Notes: a model not told the origin generated them from the sequence alone. Counted from the first letter of the stretch, positions 18,093 through 28,958 are shown. The stretch is DNA of 42,590 nt from Sphingobacteriia bacterium (GCA_009927275.1 RFNG01000076.1:1-42590), one strand, 5' to 3'. Numbers and translations are program-made.

Positions 18093-19047
18093 AATATAAA
18101 AGTTCAATTAAATGTTGTTTGTAAATGCTTTGTGGTATAGGTTCTAGGGCGCGCTCAGCACTTTGGGCATAGGCCAGCATTCTGTTTTTAGCATACTCAA
18201 TGCCCCCGCTATCTATAATAAACTTAATAATTTTTGAAATTGCAGCCTGTTCTTTATTATGATGTTTTACAAGTGCAATAATGGTGCTTCGGGTAGAGGC
18301 ATCACAGTGATCCAGGGCATAAATGAGTGGCAAAGTCATCTTACGTTCACGAATATCTATACCTGTGGGTTTTCCAATATCGCCTCCAAAGCCAAAATCA
18401 AAAAGATCATCTTTTATTTGAAACGCCATACCGGTATAGCGGCCAAAATTTTGAAATGCATTGGCTTGCTCGTCTGATGCGCCTGTAGATCTTGCTCCGG
18501 CTTCGCAACAGGCAGCAATTAATGCAGCTGTTTTTTTTGAAATAATATCTTCATAAACGGTTTCGGTTATGTCCAGTTTACGGGCTTTTTCAATTTGAAG
18601 CAATTCACCTTCACTCATTTCACGAACGGCTACACTCATAACCTTTAGTAATTCAAAATCTTGATGTTCAACCGCTAAAAGTAAACCCCGTGAAAGTAAA
18701 AAATCTCCAACCAGTACCGCAATTTTATTTTTCCATAATGCATTAATACTAAAAAAACCACGGCGCACATTACTGCCATCCACTACGTCATCATGTACCA
18801 ATGTAGCTGTATGTAACAATTCTATTAATGAGGCGGCTCTGTATGACTGCTCTGTAATTGTGCCCATTGCCCCTGCTGACAAAAAAACAAAAATTGGTCG
18901 TACCTGCTTGCCTTTTCGTTTTACTATAAACTGTGTTATAGTATTTAAAAGGGGGACGGTACTTTTCATAGAGCCTCTAAACTTGTGTTCAAACTGATTT
19001 AGAGCGTCCTGAATAGGGGCTTTAATATGATCTAATGGTTTTGACAA
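18070..19047 (-). CDS. Polyprenyl diphosphate synthase
   Basis: LLHTATLVHDDVVDGSNVRRG and FQIKDDLFDFGFGGDIGK; TTG start. Confidence 0.93.
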   Translation of the reverse strand: MSKPLDHIKAPIQDALNQFEHKFRGSMKSTVPLLNTITQFIVKRKGKQVRPIFVFLSAGAMGTITEQSYRAASLIELLHTATLVHDDVVDGSNVRRGFFSINALWKNKIAVLVGDFLLSRGLLLAVEHQDFELLKVMSVAVREMSEGELLQIEKARKLDITETVYEDIISKKTAALIAACCEAGARSTGASDEQANAFQNFGRYTGMAFQIKDDLFDFGFGGDIGKPTGIDIRERKMTLPLIYALDHCDASTRSTIIALVKHHNKEQAAISKIIKFIIDSGGIEYAKNRMLAYAQSAERALEPIPQSIYKQHLIELLYYAIQRQH

Positions 19048-19062
19048 TACTATAAAGTTACA

Positions 19063-20127
19063 TTATTTGTATTCCGGTTGTGCCAATGCATTACGATTTG
19101 CCAGTTGACCACAGGCTGCATCTATGTCTTTTCCGCGGCTGCGGCGAATGGTGCAAATCAGGCCCTGCTCTTGTAATTGGGCGGCAAAGGCATGCATTCG
19201 GTTACGCGATGAGGCCGTAAATCCGGTTTCAGCAACAGGATTGTATTCAATTAAATTTATTTTTGTTTTTAAGCCCCGTGCAAAAGCAATTAAATCTCGG
19301 GCATCTTCGGGCTGATCGTTAAATCCATGCAACATAACGTATTCTAATGTGGGTCTGCGCCCACTTGTTTTAATATAATACTGCAGCGCCGATTTAAGAG
19401 CGGTTACTGAATTGGTTTCATTAATAGGCATTACGGTGTTACGTTTTTCGTCTGTAGCCGCATGCAAGGATAAGGCCAAATGTACCTTTAAGGATTCATC
19501 GGCAAGCTGCTTTATCATTTTTTGTACGCCGGCCGTGGATACAGTAATACGCTGTGGTGAAATACCCATTCCCTGCGGTGAACAAATTTTAGAAATGGCC
19601 TCTATTACAGCTTTGTAATTTAATAAGGGTTCGCCCATTCCCATAAAAACAATATTGCTAAGTTTTTTTTTATATACACGCAAGGCCTCTTCATTTACCA
19701 ACGCCACCTGATCAAAAATTTCATCCGCTTCTAAATTGCGCATGCGCTTTAATTTACCCGTTGCACAAAATGCACAGGTGAGGCTGCAACCAACCTGCGA
19801 TGAAATACAGGCCGTCATACGCGGTCCTTCCGGTATTAATACACTTTCTACAACATAGTTATCAAAAAGGCGCATGGCGCATTTCAACGTGCCATCATGA
19901 CTACATTGTGTTTCGTGAATTTGAACAGCTTGAATAACAAATGTTGCTTGCAGTTTTTGGCGAAGTAATTTAGGGATATTGCGCATGTCTTCAAATTGCG
20001 TAATGTGTTTTTGCCATAACCACTCGTAAATTTGAGCTGCACGAAATGCAGGCTCATGCCAAAGTTTTAAAACATCTTGAAGCTGTTGTAAGTTTAGTTT
20101 TCGTATATCTTTAAGCGCCGCCAACAC
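19063..20127 (-). CDS. rlmN: Dual-specificity RNA methyltransferase RlmN
   Basis: CISSQVGCSLTCAFCATGKLKRMRNL; GMGEPLLNY; start may be GTG at 20127 or TTG at 20124. Confidence 0.95.
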   Translation of the reverse strand: MLAALKDIRKLNLQQLQDVLKLWHEPAFRAAQIYEWLWQKHITQFEDMRNIPKLLRQKLQATFVIQAVQIHETQCSHDGTLKCAMRLFDNYVVESVLIPEGPRMTACISSQVGCSLTCAFCATGKLKRMRNLEADEIFDQVALVNEEALRVYKKKLSNIVFMGMGEPLLNYKAVIEAISKICSPQGMGISPQRITVSTAGVQKMIKQLADESLKVHLALSLHAATDEKRNTVMPINETNSVTALKSALQYYIKTSGRRPTLEYVMLHGFNDQPEDARDLIAFARGLKTKINLIEYNPVAETGFTASSRNRMHAFAAQLQEQGLICTIRRSRGKDIDAACGQLANRNALAQPEYK

Positions 20128-20168
20128 CTCAAAGATAGGACTCGCAGTTGAATTATGTAAATTTGTAT

Positions 20169-21311
20169 GTGTACAGGTTTATTTCGGGCATATGTTTCGA
20201 TGGTTATGCCATTGAAAATGATAAAAAAACTCTGGTGTTTGATGAAACAGGCGTATTGCGTGATGTGGTGCTTCCGCACCTTGTAGATCCGCTTAAAACA
20301 GAACATGCCTCTGGGCTGTTAACACCCGGATTTATTAATGCACACACACACCTTGAATTAAGTCATCTACACGAAATAATTCCGCAGCACACCGGATTAG
20401 CATCATTTGCAGTGCAGGTAGTTAAAAATAGGGGTGAGGCATCCCTGGATGATATTCAGCAGGCCTTGCACAAAGCTGATCGAAACATGTATGAACAAGG
20501 TATTGTGGCTGTAGGTGATATTTGCAATACCAATGTAAGCATTGCAGTTAAAAAACAAAGTACATTGTTTTACCATAGTTTTATTGAGTGTATCGGCATA
20601 GAGGATAAGCGGTCCAATACCGTGCTACAAAACCAGTTAGCTTTATTGCAACAATTTCAAAATGCCGGTTTACAATCAAGCTTGGCTGCACATGCGCCTT
20701 ATTCCTGTGCATACAACTTAGTAACAGATATTTTAAATCACAACCACCAAGTAAAGCAGCCGTTTAGTTTACATGTTTTAGAATCATCCGCTGAAGATGA
20801 TTTTTTAAAAGGGCATGCCTCAGAGTTTGATACGTTATACCATGAACTGAATATAAACTATGCCCCTCCTGTAAATGCCTCTAATAGTTTACGTTCTTGG
20901 ATGCAACAAATTTATACCAGCACTATACCCTGTCTTTTGGTACATAATGTTTTTGCCGATGCCACTTGGTACGCTTGTAACAACTCCAATTTATTTTGGG
21001 TGTTTTGTCCCATGGCCAATCAATATATACAAAACACATTGCCGGTGTTACTTCCAGAAAAAAATTGGATAACTGCAACAGACAGTTTAGCCAGCAACAC
21101 CACTTTAGATTTAATTTCAGAACTAAATATACTTTACCGCATTCACAAATGCAGTGTAGATGCTGCATTGCAGTCTATTACATCAGTGCCTGCCAAAGCA
21201 TTACAATTACAACACCGTTTTGGAAGCTTGCAGCCGGGTACAGCGTGCGGGCTAAATGAAATTGAAATTAACCCTTCCGGGCTTACCTTTGTAAAACGAT
21301 GGATACGCTGA
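20169..21311 (+). CDS. Amidohydrolase family protein
   Basis: LLTPGFINAHTHLELSHL, SLAAHAPYSCAY, ATDSLASNTTLDL. ORF track starts at TTG 20148, but TAAATTTG lies inside that extension; in-frame GTG at 20169. Confidence 0.8.
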   Translation: MYRFISGICFDGYAIENDKKTLVFDETGVLRDVVLPHLVDPLKTEHASGLLTPGFINAHTHLELSHLHEIIPQHTGLASFAVQVVKNRGEASLDDIQQALHKADRNMYEQGIVAVGDICNTNVSIAVKKQSTLFYHSFIECIGIEDKRSNTVLQNQLALLQQFQNAGLQSSLAAHAPYSCAYNLVTDILNHNHQVKQPFSLHVLESSAEDDFLKGHASEFDTLYHELNINYAPPVNASNSLRSWMQQIYTSTIPCLLVHNVFADATWYACNNSNLFWVFCPMANQYIQNTLPVLLPEKNWITATDSLASNTTLDLISELNILYRIHKCSVDAALQSITSVPAKALQLQHRFGSLQPGTACGLNEIEINPSGLTFVKRWIR

Positions 21312-21955
21312 TAACCTACCGCTGTTTTACATTTAATCCCTTTCAGGAAAATACGTATGTAATTTATAATACGCAAGGCACCGCGGTAATTATAGATCCA
21401 GGATGCTGCAACAATACCGAGGAGCAAATGCTTAGTAAGTTTATAGCAGATGAAAAACTACAGGTAAAAGCCCTTTGGTTAAGCCATGGGCATATTGATC
21501 ATATTTTAGGTTTAACGTATTGTCAAAATCAATTTCAGGTTAATACTTACATGCATCCGGATGATTCTTTTTTAACCGACAGGGCTGCCGAAACTGCCCG
21601 GTTATACGGACTTTCATTTACTCCGTTTTTAATGCCCTTGCATTTTTTTTCGTCTGAAGTTTTTTGGAATCCCTTTGAAACTGAAATTTCACTTTTACAC
21701 CTGCCGGGTCACTCTCCGGGAAGTATTGGATTTTATTTTACGTCCACGGCGTTGTTGTTTTGTGGTGATGTTATCATGCGCGAAAGCATAGGCCGTACAG
21801 ATTTACCGGGCGGCTCGTATGAAGTATTAAAACAAAGTATACAAAAAAAAGTTTATGCCTTACCCGAATCGGTTACGCTGTTATCGGGTCACGGTCCTAA
21901 AACTACAGTTGCTTGGGAAAAAAAGTACAATCCCTTTGTGCCGTATGAAAACTAA
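21299..21955 (+). CDS. MBL-fold metallo-hydrolase
   Basis: LSHGHIDHILGL; LPGHSPGSIGFYF; LLFCGDV; LLSGHGPKT. Confidence 0.9.
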   Translation: MDTLITYRCFTFNPFQENTYVIYNTQGTAVIIDPGCCNNTEEQMLSKFIADEKLQVKALWLSHGHIDHILGLTYCQNQFQVNTYMHPDDSFLTDRAAETARLYGLSFTPFLMPLHFFSSEVFWNPFETEISLLHLPGHSPGSIGFYFTSTALLFCGDVIMRESIGRTDLPGGSYEVLKQSIQKKVYALPESVTLLSGHGPKTTVAWEKKYNPFVPYEN

Positions 21956-22568
21956 AATCCAATGGTTTATATTTATCTGCTGTGTATTTAATTTCACTGC
22001 AAAAACACAAAATACAGAAATCAAAGCCGGGTATTTTAAAAAAGAAGAACTGCATGTTCAAAAAAAACGTTACCTCGTTCATAATAATTATATTACCATA
22101 GGGCCGGGTTACGACCTTTCAAATATCAAAAATACGGTACAGCAATCCATAGGTATGGATTTGCACGTTCATGTAAGAACTTCTCAGTGGCTCGCCGGTG
22201 CTTTTATGAGTGGTGAAAACGTTGGTTCTACTAATTATTGGCAATTGCACGCATTATACGGATACCGCAAGGAAACACCCTTGTTTAATTTTGCGGCCTA
22301 TGCCGGACCTTCCTGGAACAGTGGCGTGTTAACCGTGGTGTATCAGGGCAACAAAAGTGCTTTGTTTTATAACGATTGGGGCGCTTATGCCGTAGTAAAG
22401 GCCCATAAAAAACTGTTGTATGATATTGGATTGGGTTTTGAATTGTATGCTACACTTACAAAACGTCAAGTGATAAGTGGCCTGCGAGTAACAGCATTTT
22501 TTTCAAATGCATACAAAGGCAAGCAAATGAATTATAATCCCAACCTCAGAGCTAAGCCACGTATATGA
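21945..22568 (+). CDS. Hypothetical secreted protein
   Basis: Internal Met start MKTKIQWFIFICCVFNFTAKTQ gives a signal peptide; upstream part of listed ORF overlaps the MBL gene. Confidence 0.65.
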   Translation: MKTKIQWFIFICCVFNFTAKTQNTEIKAGYFKKEELHVQKKRYLVHNNYITIGPGYDLSNIKNTVQQSIGMDLHVHVRTSQWLAGAFMSGENVGSTNYWQLHALYGYRKETPLFNFAAYAGPSWNSGVLTVVYQGNKSALFYNDWGAYAVVKAHKKLLYDIGLGFELYATLTKRQVISGLRVTAFFSNAYKGKQMNYNPNLRAKPRI

Positions 22569-23620
22569 CAGACGTGCTTATTGTGGGCGAAGGGCTGGCG
22601 GCCTGCGTTACCATGCATGTATTAAATAATAGAAATTTAACATTTAAATGTATTGGGCACCCAAATCAAAGTTCCTGTTCTCGCGTTGCGGCTGGTTTAT
22701 GGAATCCCATTGTGTTTAAACGCATGACGGAAAGTTGGATGGCGCATGTACTAATTCCGGAAATGAAACGGTTTTATGCAGATGCCGAAAAACGTATGGG
22801 TACCCGTTTTTTATATGAAATGCCTATAGTGCGCGCCTTGCCAAATCAGGAAGCCCAAAAATCATGGAATATTAAATCGGTAAATGCACTTGCAGAATGG
22901 ATTCAAGCGGCTGATGGTTTACCTGATGATGCCTGGAAATTTACCTCGGCATTTCCATGCAGGGGATATGTAAATCAAACCGGTTACCTGGATGTTAATG
23001 CATTTATTAATGCCACTTTAAAATTTTATGCCGCATGTTATCAAAATGAAATTTTTAAATACCCTCAGCTTACAATACATGCCCATAGTATTGAGTATGC
23101 GGGTTTAAAATCAAAGTATATTATTTTTTGTGAGGGGTACCGGGTTTCAGAAAACCCCTTCTTTAATTGGATACCCTTAAAACCCGTAAAAGGTGAACTA
23201 ATAACCCTAGAAAGTGAAACATTAACATTTACAAATGCGATATTAAATTCAAATGGATTTTTAATACCTCAAACAAACGGTGAATATACTTTAGGCGCTA
23301 CCTATACTTGGGATTTTAATGATGAAGCTCCTAGTTTGGAAGGCTATCAGGCGCTTAAAGAAAAAGCAGAAAGTATGGTTAAAACACCTTTTAAACTGAA
23401 AGCGCCACGAGGCGGTATTCGTCCGGCAAGTAGTGATCGTAGGCCCATTATTGGGCGCCATCCCGTTTACGAACCTTTATTGGTATGTAATGGTCTGGGT
23501 GCCAAAGGGGTTATGCTTGCGCCCTTTATTTTAAAACAACTTTTTGAACATATTACACAATCTTTATGGCTTGATGATGCCGTAGCTATAAAACGCTTTT
23601 ATAAGAAGTATAGCGGGTAA
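22565..23620 (+). CDS. FAD-dependent oxidoreductase (DAO family)
   Basis: TDVLIVGEGLAACVTMHVL; RPASSDRRPIIGRHPVYEPLLVCNGLGAKGVMLAP. Confidence 0.85.
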   Translation: MTDVLIVGEGLAACVTMHVLNNRNLTFKCIGHPNQSSCSRVAAGLWNPIVFKRMTESWMAHVLIPEMKRFYADAEKRMGTRFLYEMPIVRALPNQEAQKSWNIKSVNALAEWIQAADGLPDDAWKFTSAFPCRGYVNQTGYLDVNAFINATLKFYAACYQNEIFKYPQLTIHAHSIEYAGLKSKYIIFCEGYRVSENPFFNWIPLKPVKGELITLESETLTFTNAILNSNGFLIPQTNGEYTLGATYTWDFNDEAPSLEGYQALKEKAESMVKTPFKLKAPRGGIRPASSDRRPIIGRHPVYEPLLVCNGLGAKGVMLAPFILKQLFEHITQSLWLDDAVAIKRFYKKYSG

Positions 23621-23633
23621 TAAAATTTATAAA

Positions 23634-23641
23634 TACCTTTA
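23634..23641 (+). promoter_or_regulatory. -7 element of micro-ORF/tatA (TACCTTTA-N4-ATG)
   Basis: AATACCTTTATATCATG. Confidence 0.5.
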
Positions 23642-23645
23642 TATC

Positions 23646-23747
23646 ATGGAATCTATGGATCGCAGCGATTGGTTTATTGTGGCTTTTATTGCCGGTATTT
23701 TTATTACCGGTGCTATAACAGTTTTTAAATTTATTTTTAAAAAATAA
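23646..23747 (+). CDS. Membrane micro-protein, 33 aa (MESMDRSDWFIVAFIAGIFITGAITVFKFIFKK)
   Basis: One predicted TM helix and KK end; TACCTTTA-N4-ATG upstream; stop overlaps the tatA start (TAATG). Confidence 0.6.
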   Translation: MESMDRSDWFIVAFIAGIFITGAITVFKFIFKK

Positions 23748-23989
23748 TGCATGTTTGTTTTTTAAATATAGGTGGCGGTGAATTTTTTGTAATTCTTATT
23801 CTTGTTTTACTGCTGTTTGGTGGTAAAGGTATTCCTCAGTTTGCGCGCACTTTAGGAAAAAGTATTCGTGAATTTAAAAATGCTGCCGATGATTTAAAAC
23901 ATGAATTGCATAAAGAGGGTGGCGATGTTATAGAACAGGTACAAAAACAAATTGATGACATTCGAAAGCCAGATCCTGAAAACCGCTAA
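23747..23989 (+). CDS. tatA: Twin-arginine translocase TatA/TatE subunit
   Basis: GGGEFFVILILVLLLFGGKGIPQFARTLGKSIREFKNAADD. Confidence 0.93.
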   Translation: MHVCFLNIGGGEFFVILILVLLLFGGKGIPQFARTLGKSIREFKNAADDLKHELHKEGGDVIEQVQKQIDDIRKPDPENR

Positions 23990-24019
23990 TCGTTATGTGA
24001 TATTGTTTGTATATGCGTT

Positions 24020-24409
24020 GTGGGACTTAGCCATAATATTGTAGCACAACATATAGGTATTATTAAAGCACAAAAAAACGACAGTTCTGTTTTTTTTTAT
24101 GCTCTAAGTTCCAATGCAGATACTATACATCAACAGCAGGCCTTTGTGTTTCATGTGCCAAAATCAAAACAACAGCATGTTGTTTTTAAAATTTATAATG
24201 GCTATTTACATGCTCAAAACCACGACACCTTAATACTGCACTATCGGCCTGGTTTAACATTTGAACTTTTTACAGATCAACATCATAACCCTTTGCCCTG
24301 GAGCTGTTTAATTGATGGTACAACAAACGAGCCTCCAAAGCAGTTACGCATACAATGCCGCTTTTTTAATACACCTGTTTTTGAAGAACGTTATACAATA
24401 AAATTATAA
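24020..24409 (+). CDS. Hypothetical secreted protein, likely 5'-frameshifted (true start possibly ATG 23955)
   Basis: ORF lacks an ATG and a complete signal peptide; upstream frame from ATG 23955 gives MTFESQILKTANRYVILFVYALW that would join GLSHNIVAQ with one extra G. Confidence 0.5.
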   Translation: MGLSHNIVAQHIGIIKAQKNDSSVFFYALSSNADTIHQQQAFVFHVPKSKQQHVVFKIYNGYLHAQNHDTLILHYRPGLTFELFTDQHHNPLPWSCLIDGTTNEPPKQLRIQCRFFNTPVFEERYTIKL

Positions 24410-24413
24410 CGGT

Positions 24414-25259
24414 TTAATATAATAACGGCTTAAAAGATTCGGGAATATTCAGCGGAAAATTTGATTTTAAATTTTGAAAATACGTTCCCAGCTTTTCATT
24501 CCATTCCTCAACAATTTGTACTTGCCGTTCGGGCGTATATGATTTTTCAAGCTCAACACGTTTTGGATATTTTATTGCATTTACTAATGGTAAATAAAAA
24601 AATACGTATGGATCATTTAAACACATAAATGAATACAATGTTTTTGAAAGTGTACGATCCTTTTGAAAATACGGGAATGGCGATTTTAACTGGTGGCCAT
24701 ATTTATTTTTAAGAACAATAGCCATTTTACGTACCGGATAACCATGTTCTTTTACAAAATCTGCAGAATCTTCGGGAACAAATCCTATACTGGAGTTAAA
24801 AATATAATCTTCATCAGCCAGTAAATAAAATGAATTTTGCAGATTTACATTTGGCAAGCGCAAAAGATTAGAGTCTAAAAAAATTCCTTGGGTTTTACCA
24901 GCGCGTAATGAATCACTAAAAAAATTATACATAAATAATACCTTTGAAAACGAATATGCTTTTAAAAAGGCCCTTACGCGATGTTTGTTTTTTTGTGCGG
25001 TAACTGCCGCCAAATAAAGCGCAGATACGGTATCTCCCAGCTGAAGCAAATGCATTATTGATTTTCGCTGCGCATCAAGCCTTACAATTAAAACTCCAGA
25101 TTTAAGCTGTTCCATTTGCCAAGCTGAAACGCATTTGCGTTTAATATTAAACAGCTCAAAAGTTTTGGGTGATTTATAGTCTTTTTCCTGAGCGCCTATT
25201 TTTAAAATAAACAAGGCAATAAAAATGCTGCACAAAATTTTATTTAACTTTTGCGCCAT
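24414..25259 (-). CDS. Hypothetical secreted protein
   Basis: Signal peptide [20 protein letters not shown]; overlaps metG 3' end by 20 nt. Confidence 0.65.
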   Translation of the reverse strand: MAQKLNKILCSIFIALFILKIGAQEKDYKSPKTFELFNIKRKCVSAWQMEQLKSGVLIVRLDAQRKSIMHLLQLGDTVSALYLAAVTAQKNKHRVRAFLKAYSFSKVLFMYNFFSDSLRAGKTQGIFLDSNLLRLPNVNLQNSFYLLADEDYIFNSSIGFVPEDSADFVKEHGYPVRKMAIVLKNKYGHQLKSPFPYFQKDRTLSKTLYSFMCLNDPYVFFYLPLVNAIKYPKRVELEKSYTPERQVQIVEEWNEKLGTYFQNLKSNFPLNIPESFKPLLY

Positions 25260-27279
25260 TTACTGAATGTATTGCATCAGGGCGTACAAATAATAATTTA
25301 CCGTCGGGTTGTTCGGCCATTAAAATCATGCCTTTACTTTCTATGCCCTTAATTTTTCGAGGTGCTAAATTGGCTACTATGCAAACCTGTGTTCCAATTA
25401 TTTGTTCAGGTTTGTAATCGGCGGCTATGCCGCTAACAACGGTGCGCTCATCAATGCCCGTGTCTAATATCAGTTTTAATAATTTTTCAGTTTTAGGCAC
25501 CCGTTCGGCGTGTAAAATGGTTGCTATGCGTATATCTGCTTTTTGAAAATCTTCAAACGTACATGTAGCATTTAAGGGCGCTAATTGCGTTGTATTTACA
25601 GGTTCTGAAGGCTTTAATTTAGATATCTGATGTGCAATAGTTATATCATCCAGCTTGGAAAATAAAAGTTCACTTTTTTCCAATCGATGACCCGGCTCCA
25701 AGCGTATAAAAACGTCTAAAGTGTTCCAATGCGTTGCCTTTAATTGCAACATATGTTGAAGGCGCTTACTGGTGAATGGTAAAAAAGGTTCCATTAAAAT
25801 ACAAACATGTGCGGCAAGCTGTAGAGCATAATTTAAAATGGTGGCAACATAATCGGCGTTATGCGATATGGCTTTCCAGGGCTCTGTATCTGCTAAATAT
25901 TTATTGCCTGCTCGTGCTAAGTTCATAACTTCTGTAAGCGCTTCTCTAAATTTAAATTGATCTAAAGCTTTGGATACCGCCTTGGGGGTTGCGCGAATAT
26001 TCGCTTCAAGGGCTGTTTCTTTTTCTGTAATTATACCACAAGCAGGAACTGTATTTTGAAAATATTTCTCAGTTAAAACCAGTGTGCGGTTTATAAAATT
26101 TCCTAAAATGGCAACCAGTTCATTGTTGTTACGAGCCTGAAAATCATGCCATGTAAAATCATTATCTTTGGTTTCGGGTGCATTGGCACACAAAACATAG
26201 CGTAAAACGTCTTGCTGATTTGGAAAATCATTTAAATACTCGTGTAGCCAAACTGCCCAATTTCTAGAGGTAGATATTTTTTCGCCTTCTAAATTTAAAA
26301 ACTCATTGGCTGGTACAGCATCTGGTAAAATAAATCCGCCATGTTCCATAAGCATCGCCGGAAAAATTATACAATGAAAAACAATATTGTCTTTGCCAAT
26401 AAAATGTATTAAACGTGTATCGTTTTGTTTCCAGTACTGTTGCCAGGTATCTGGTAAATATTCTTTAGTGGCCGAAATATATCCTATTGGCGCATCAAAC
26501 CATACATAAAGTACCTTTCCCGCTGCGTCTTCTGTCGGAACTTTAACGCCCCAATCTAAATCACGGGTCATGGCCCGGGGCTGTAAACCGCCTTCTTGAT
26601 CAAGCCAGCTTTTACATTGGCCAAATACATTTGTTTTCCATTCGGCATGTGATTCGATATAGGCTTTTATTTTAGGCTGTAACCGGTCTAAGGGTAAAAA
26701 CCAGTTTTTAGTTTTTTTTAATACCGGCGTGTTGCCGGATAGTTTACTGCGCGGCTGAATTAAATCTGTAGGATTTAACGAGGTGCCACAGCGCTCGCAT
26801 TGATCGCCATATGCGCCATCTTGCATACATTTTGGACAGGTTCCTGTAATATACCGATCTGCTAAAAACTGTTGTGCTTCAGTATCAAAATACTGTTCTG
26901 TTTCTTGTACTTGAAAACCGTTTTGATCATGTAATGTTTTAAAAAAATCTGCTGCGGTTTGATGATGGATTTTTGAACTGGTACGTGAATAGTGATTAAA
27001 TGAAATTCCAAATTCTTTAAAGGCCTCTTGCATTATACGATGGTAATGATCTACCACATCTTGCGGCTGTTTACCTTCTTGTTTGGCTTTAATGGTAATG
27101 GGCACGCCATGTTCGTCAGAGCCACATATAAAAACAACGTCTTCGCCTTTACTTCGTAAATACCGAACATAAATATCAGCTGGTAAATAACATCCTGCTA
27201 AATGACCAATATGAACAGGGCCATTTGCATACGGTAGTGCCGCTGTTATGAGATGCCGTTTAAATGCGTTTTGTGTCAT
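25240..27279 (-). CDS. metG: Methionyl-tRNA synthetase
   Basis: [26 protein letters not shown]; Zn knuckle [25 protein letters not shown]-terminal tRNA-binding domain. Confidence 0.97.
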   Translation of the reverse strand: MTQNAFKRHLITAALPYANGPVHIGHLAGCYLPADIYVRYLRSKGEDVVFICGSDEHGVPITIKAKQEGKQPQDVVDHYHRIMQEAFKEFGISFNHYSRTSSKIHHQTAADFFKTLHDQNGFQVQETEQYFDTEAQQFLADRYITGTCPKCMQDGAYGDQCERCGTSLNPTDLIQPRSKLSGNTPVLKKTKNWFLPLDRLQPKIKAYIESHAEWKTNVFGQCKSWLDQEGGLQPRAMTRDLDWGVKVPTEDAAGKVLYVWFDAPIGYISATKEYLPDTWQQYWKQNDTRLIHFIGKDNIVFHCIIFPAMLMEHGGFILPDAVPANEFLNLEGEKISTSRNWAVWLHEYLNDFPNQQDVLRYVLCANAPETKDNDFTWHDFQARNNNELVAILGNFINRTLVLTEKYFQNTVPACGIITEKETALEANIRATPKAVSKALDQFKFREALTEVMNLARAGNKYLADTEPWKAISHNADYVATILNYALQLAAHVCILMEPFLPFTSKRLQHMLQLKATHWNTLDVFIRLEPGHRLEKSELLFSKLDDITIAHQISKLKPSEPVNTTQLAPLNATCTFEDFQKADIRIATILHAERVPKTEKLLKLILDTGIDERTVVSGIAADYKPEQIIGTQVCIVANLAPRKIKGIESKGMILMAEQPDGKLLFVRPDAIHSVNGAKVK

Positions 27280-27303
27280 GCATGCATTAGTTTTTTACCT
27301 TTA

Positions 27304-27311
27304 CAAAGATA
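27304..27311 (-). promoter_or_regulatory. -7 element of metG (TATCTTTG)
   Basis: Perfect TAnnTTTG on minus strand 24 nt before ATG; abuts TACCTTTA (27296-27303) on plus strand for the divergent S66 gene. Confidence 0.55.
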
Positions 27312-27323
27312 CAAAAGCTAAGC

Positions 27324-28250
27324 ATGCCACGCTCATCACCAGTGCTATTTCCAAAGCTTCCACGTCTTTTAAAAAAAGGCGACACCGTTCTTGTAATTGG
27401 CACAGCGCGCCATAAGCCCATGTCACAAATATCATCTGGTATACGTGTACTCGAATCTTGGGGTCTTATAGTTGTGCCGGGCCAACATGTATTTAAACAG
27501 CACCATCAATTTTCAGCTACTGACCTAGAACGTGCTGCAGATTTGCAATGGGCCATAAATCATCCTAAAGCAAAAGCGGTTTTTTTAATTGGCGGCGGAT
27601 ACGGCACGTTACGAATTATAAACCTGATTAACGCGCGTGTTCTTTTAAAATTTCCCAAATGGTTTATTGGATTCAGCGATATTACCGTTTTACATGCTTG
27701 GTTGTTTAATAAAGGTATGGCCAGTATACATGGGCCTATGGTATTTCAGTACAATTCCCAGCCAGAAAATACGCAGCATTTAAAAACTTTAATTTTTGGT
27801 AAGCATCCATCCGTTAAAATACGTTCGCATAATTTAAATGTTTACGGCAGTACCAAAGGTTTTTTATACGGTGGAAACCTGTCTATTTTGTACGCATTAA
27901 CTGGTAGTGCAGAACAAATACCTTGTGCCCTACCAATTGTTCTTTTTATAGAAGACATTGACGAATACCTATACCATATAGACCGAATGATGTTACAGCT
28001 TTTACGTAGTAAGCAATTTAAATCCATTTGCGGCGTTATTGTGGGCGATTTTACAGATATTAAAGATAATGCGGTGCCCTATGGCTCCAGTGCATATACT
28101 ATAATTCAAAATGCATTTTCGGCATTAAATATTCCCCTGTGTTTTGGTTTTCCCAGCGGTCATGGTAAAATAAATAAAAGTTTGCTTTTAGGCGCGCGCG
28201 TAGCCTTAAATGTGAATGCAAAATATTCCGAATTACTCTATTTAAATTAA
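27324..28250 (+). CDS. LD-carboxypeptidase (peptidase S66)
   Basis: LRIINLINARVLLKFPKWFIGFSDITVLHAWLFNKGMASIHGPM; LFIEDIDEYLYHIDRMMLQL; GFPSGHG. Confidence 0.9.
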   Translation: MPRSSPVLFPKLPRLLKKGDTVLVIGTARHKPMSQISSGIRVLESWGLIVVPGQHVFKQHHQFSATDLERAADLQWAINHPKAKAVFLIGGGYGTLRIINLINARVLLKFPKWFIGFSDITVLHAWLFNKGMASIHGPMVFQYNSQPENTQHLKTLIFGKHPSVKIRSHNLNVYGSTKGFLYGGNLSILYALTGSAEQIPCALPIVLFIEDIDEYLYHIDRMMLQLLRSKQFKSICGVIVGDFTDIKDNAVPYGSSAYTIIQNAFSALNIPLCFGFPSGHGKINKSLLLGARVALNVNAKYSELLYLN

Positions 28251-28958
28251 ATCACTAAACGTATTTACACCCGGATATCTTCGGGTTATAAAACCTTCGG
28301 CATAGGCTACACCTAGTGCACGTCCGTAAAGTGCCATCTTACTTTCTATGCTTTGTAAAAAAAATGGAGAAGAAATGGGCGTTTCGGGCTCTGTAGATTG
28401 AGGATTATAAAACTGCGATTTAAAACATGTTATAAGGGCACGTTTTTGTTCTATAAAAGCTGTTACATCTATTACAAAATCGGGTTTTAAAAAAACATCT
28501 TGAATATAATGGTATACCGCCTTAGGGCGCCATGCTGCTTGTGCTATACCATTACGGTGGCTAACTCGTTTAGGCAAGCCGCTGTAAAAACAGGCATCAG
28601 CTACCAGTGCTGCAGCACGGCCATGGTCGGGATGACGGTCCTCAGGTGCATTGCACAACACAATATCTGGGCGGTATTCGCGAACACACTCAATTATTGC
28701 CTGCTGATGTTGAAAATTGTTTTCAATTGCACCGTCTTTAAACTGTAATTGCACCCTACATGCAGCTTTCATATACCTCATAGCCGCCTCTGCTTCTTGC
28801 ATTCTAATATCAGCTGACCCTCGTGTTCCCAGTTCGCCTTGCGTTAGGTCTAAAAGTCCAACGGATTTACCCATTGCAATGTGTTTTACCAATGTACCGC
28901 TACAGCTCAGCTCAACATCATCTGGGTGTACTCCAACGGCCAATATATCTAACTTCAT
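28242..28958 (-). CDS. bshB1: Bacillithiol biosynthesis deacetylase BshB1
   Basis: PIG-L family: [53 protein letters not shown]. Confidence 0.93.
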   Translation of the reverse strand: MKLDILAVGVHPDDVELSCSGTLVKHIAMGKSVGLLDLTQGELGTRGSADIRMQEAEAAMRYMKAACRVQLQFKDGAIENNFQHQQAIIECVREYRPDIVLCNAPEDRHPDHGRAAALVADACFYSGLPKRVSHRNGIAQAAWRPKAVYHYIQDVFLKPDFVIDVTAFIEQKRALITCFKSQFYNPQSTEPETPISSPFFLQSIESKMALYGRALGVAYAEGFITRRYPGVNTFSDLI

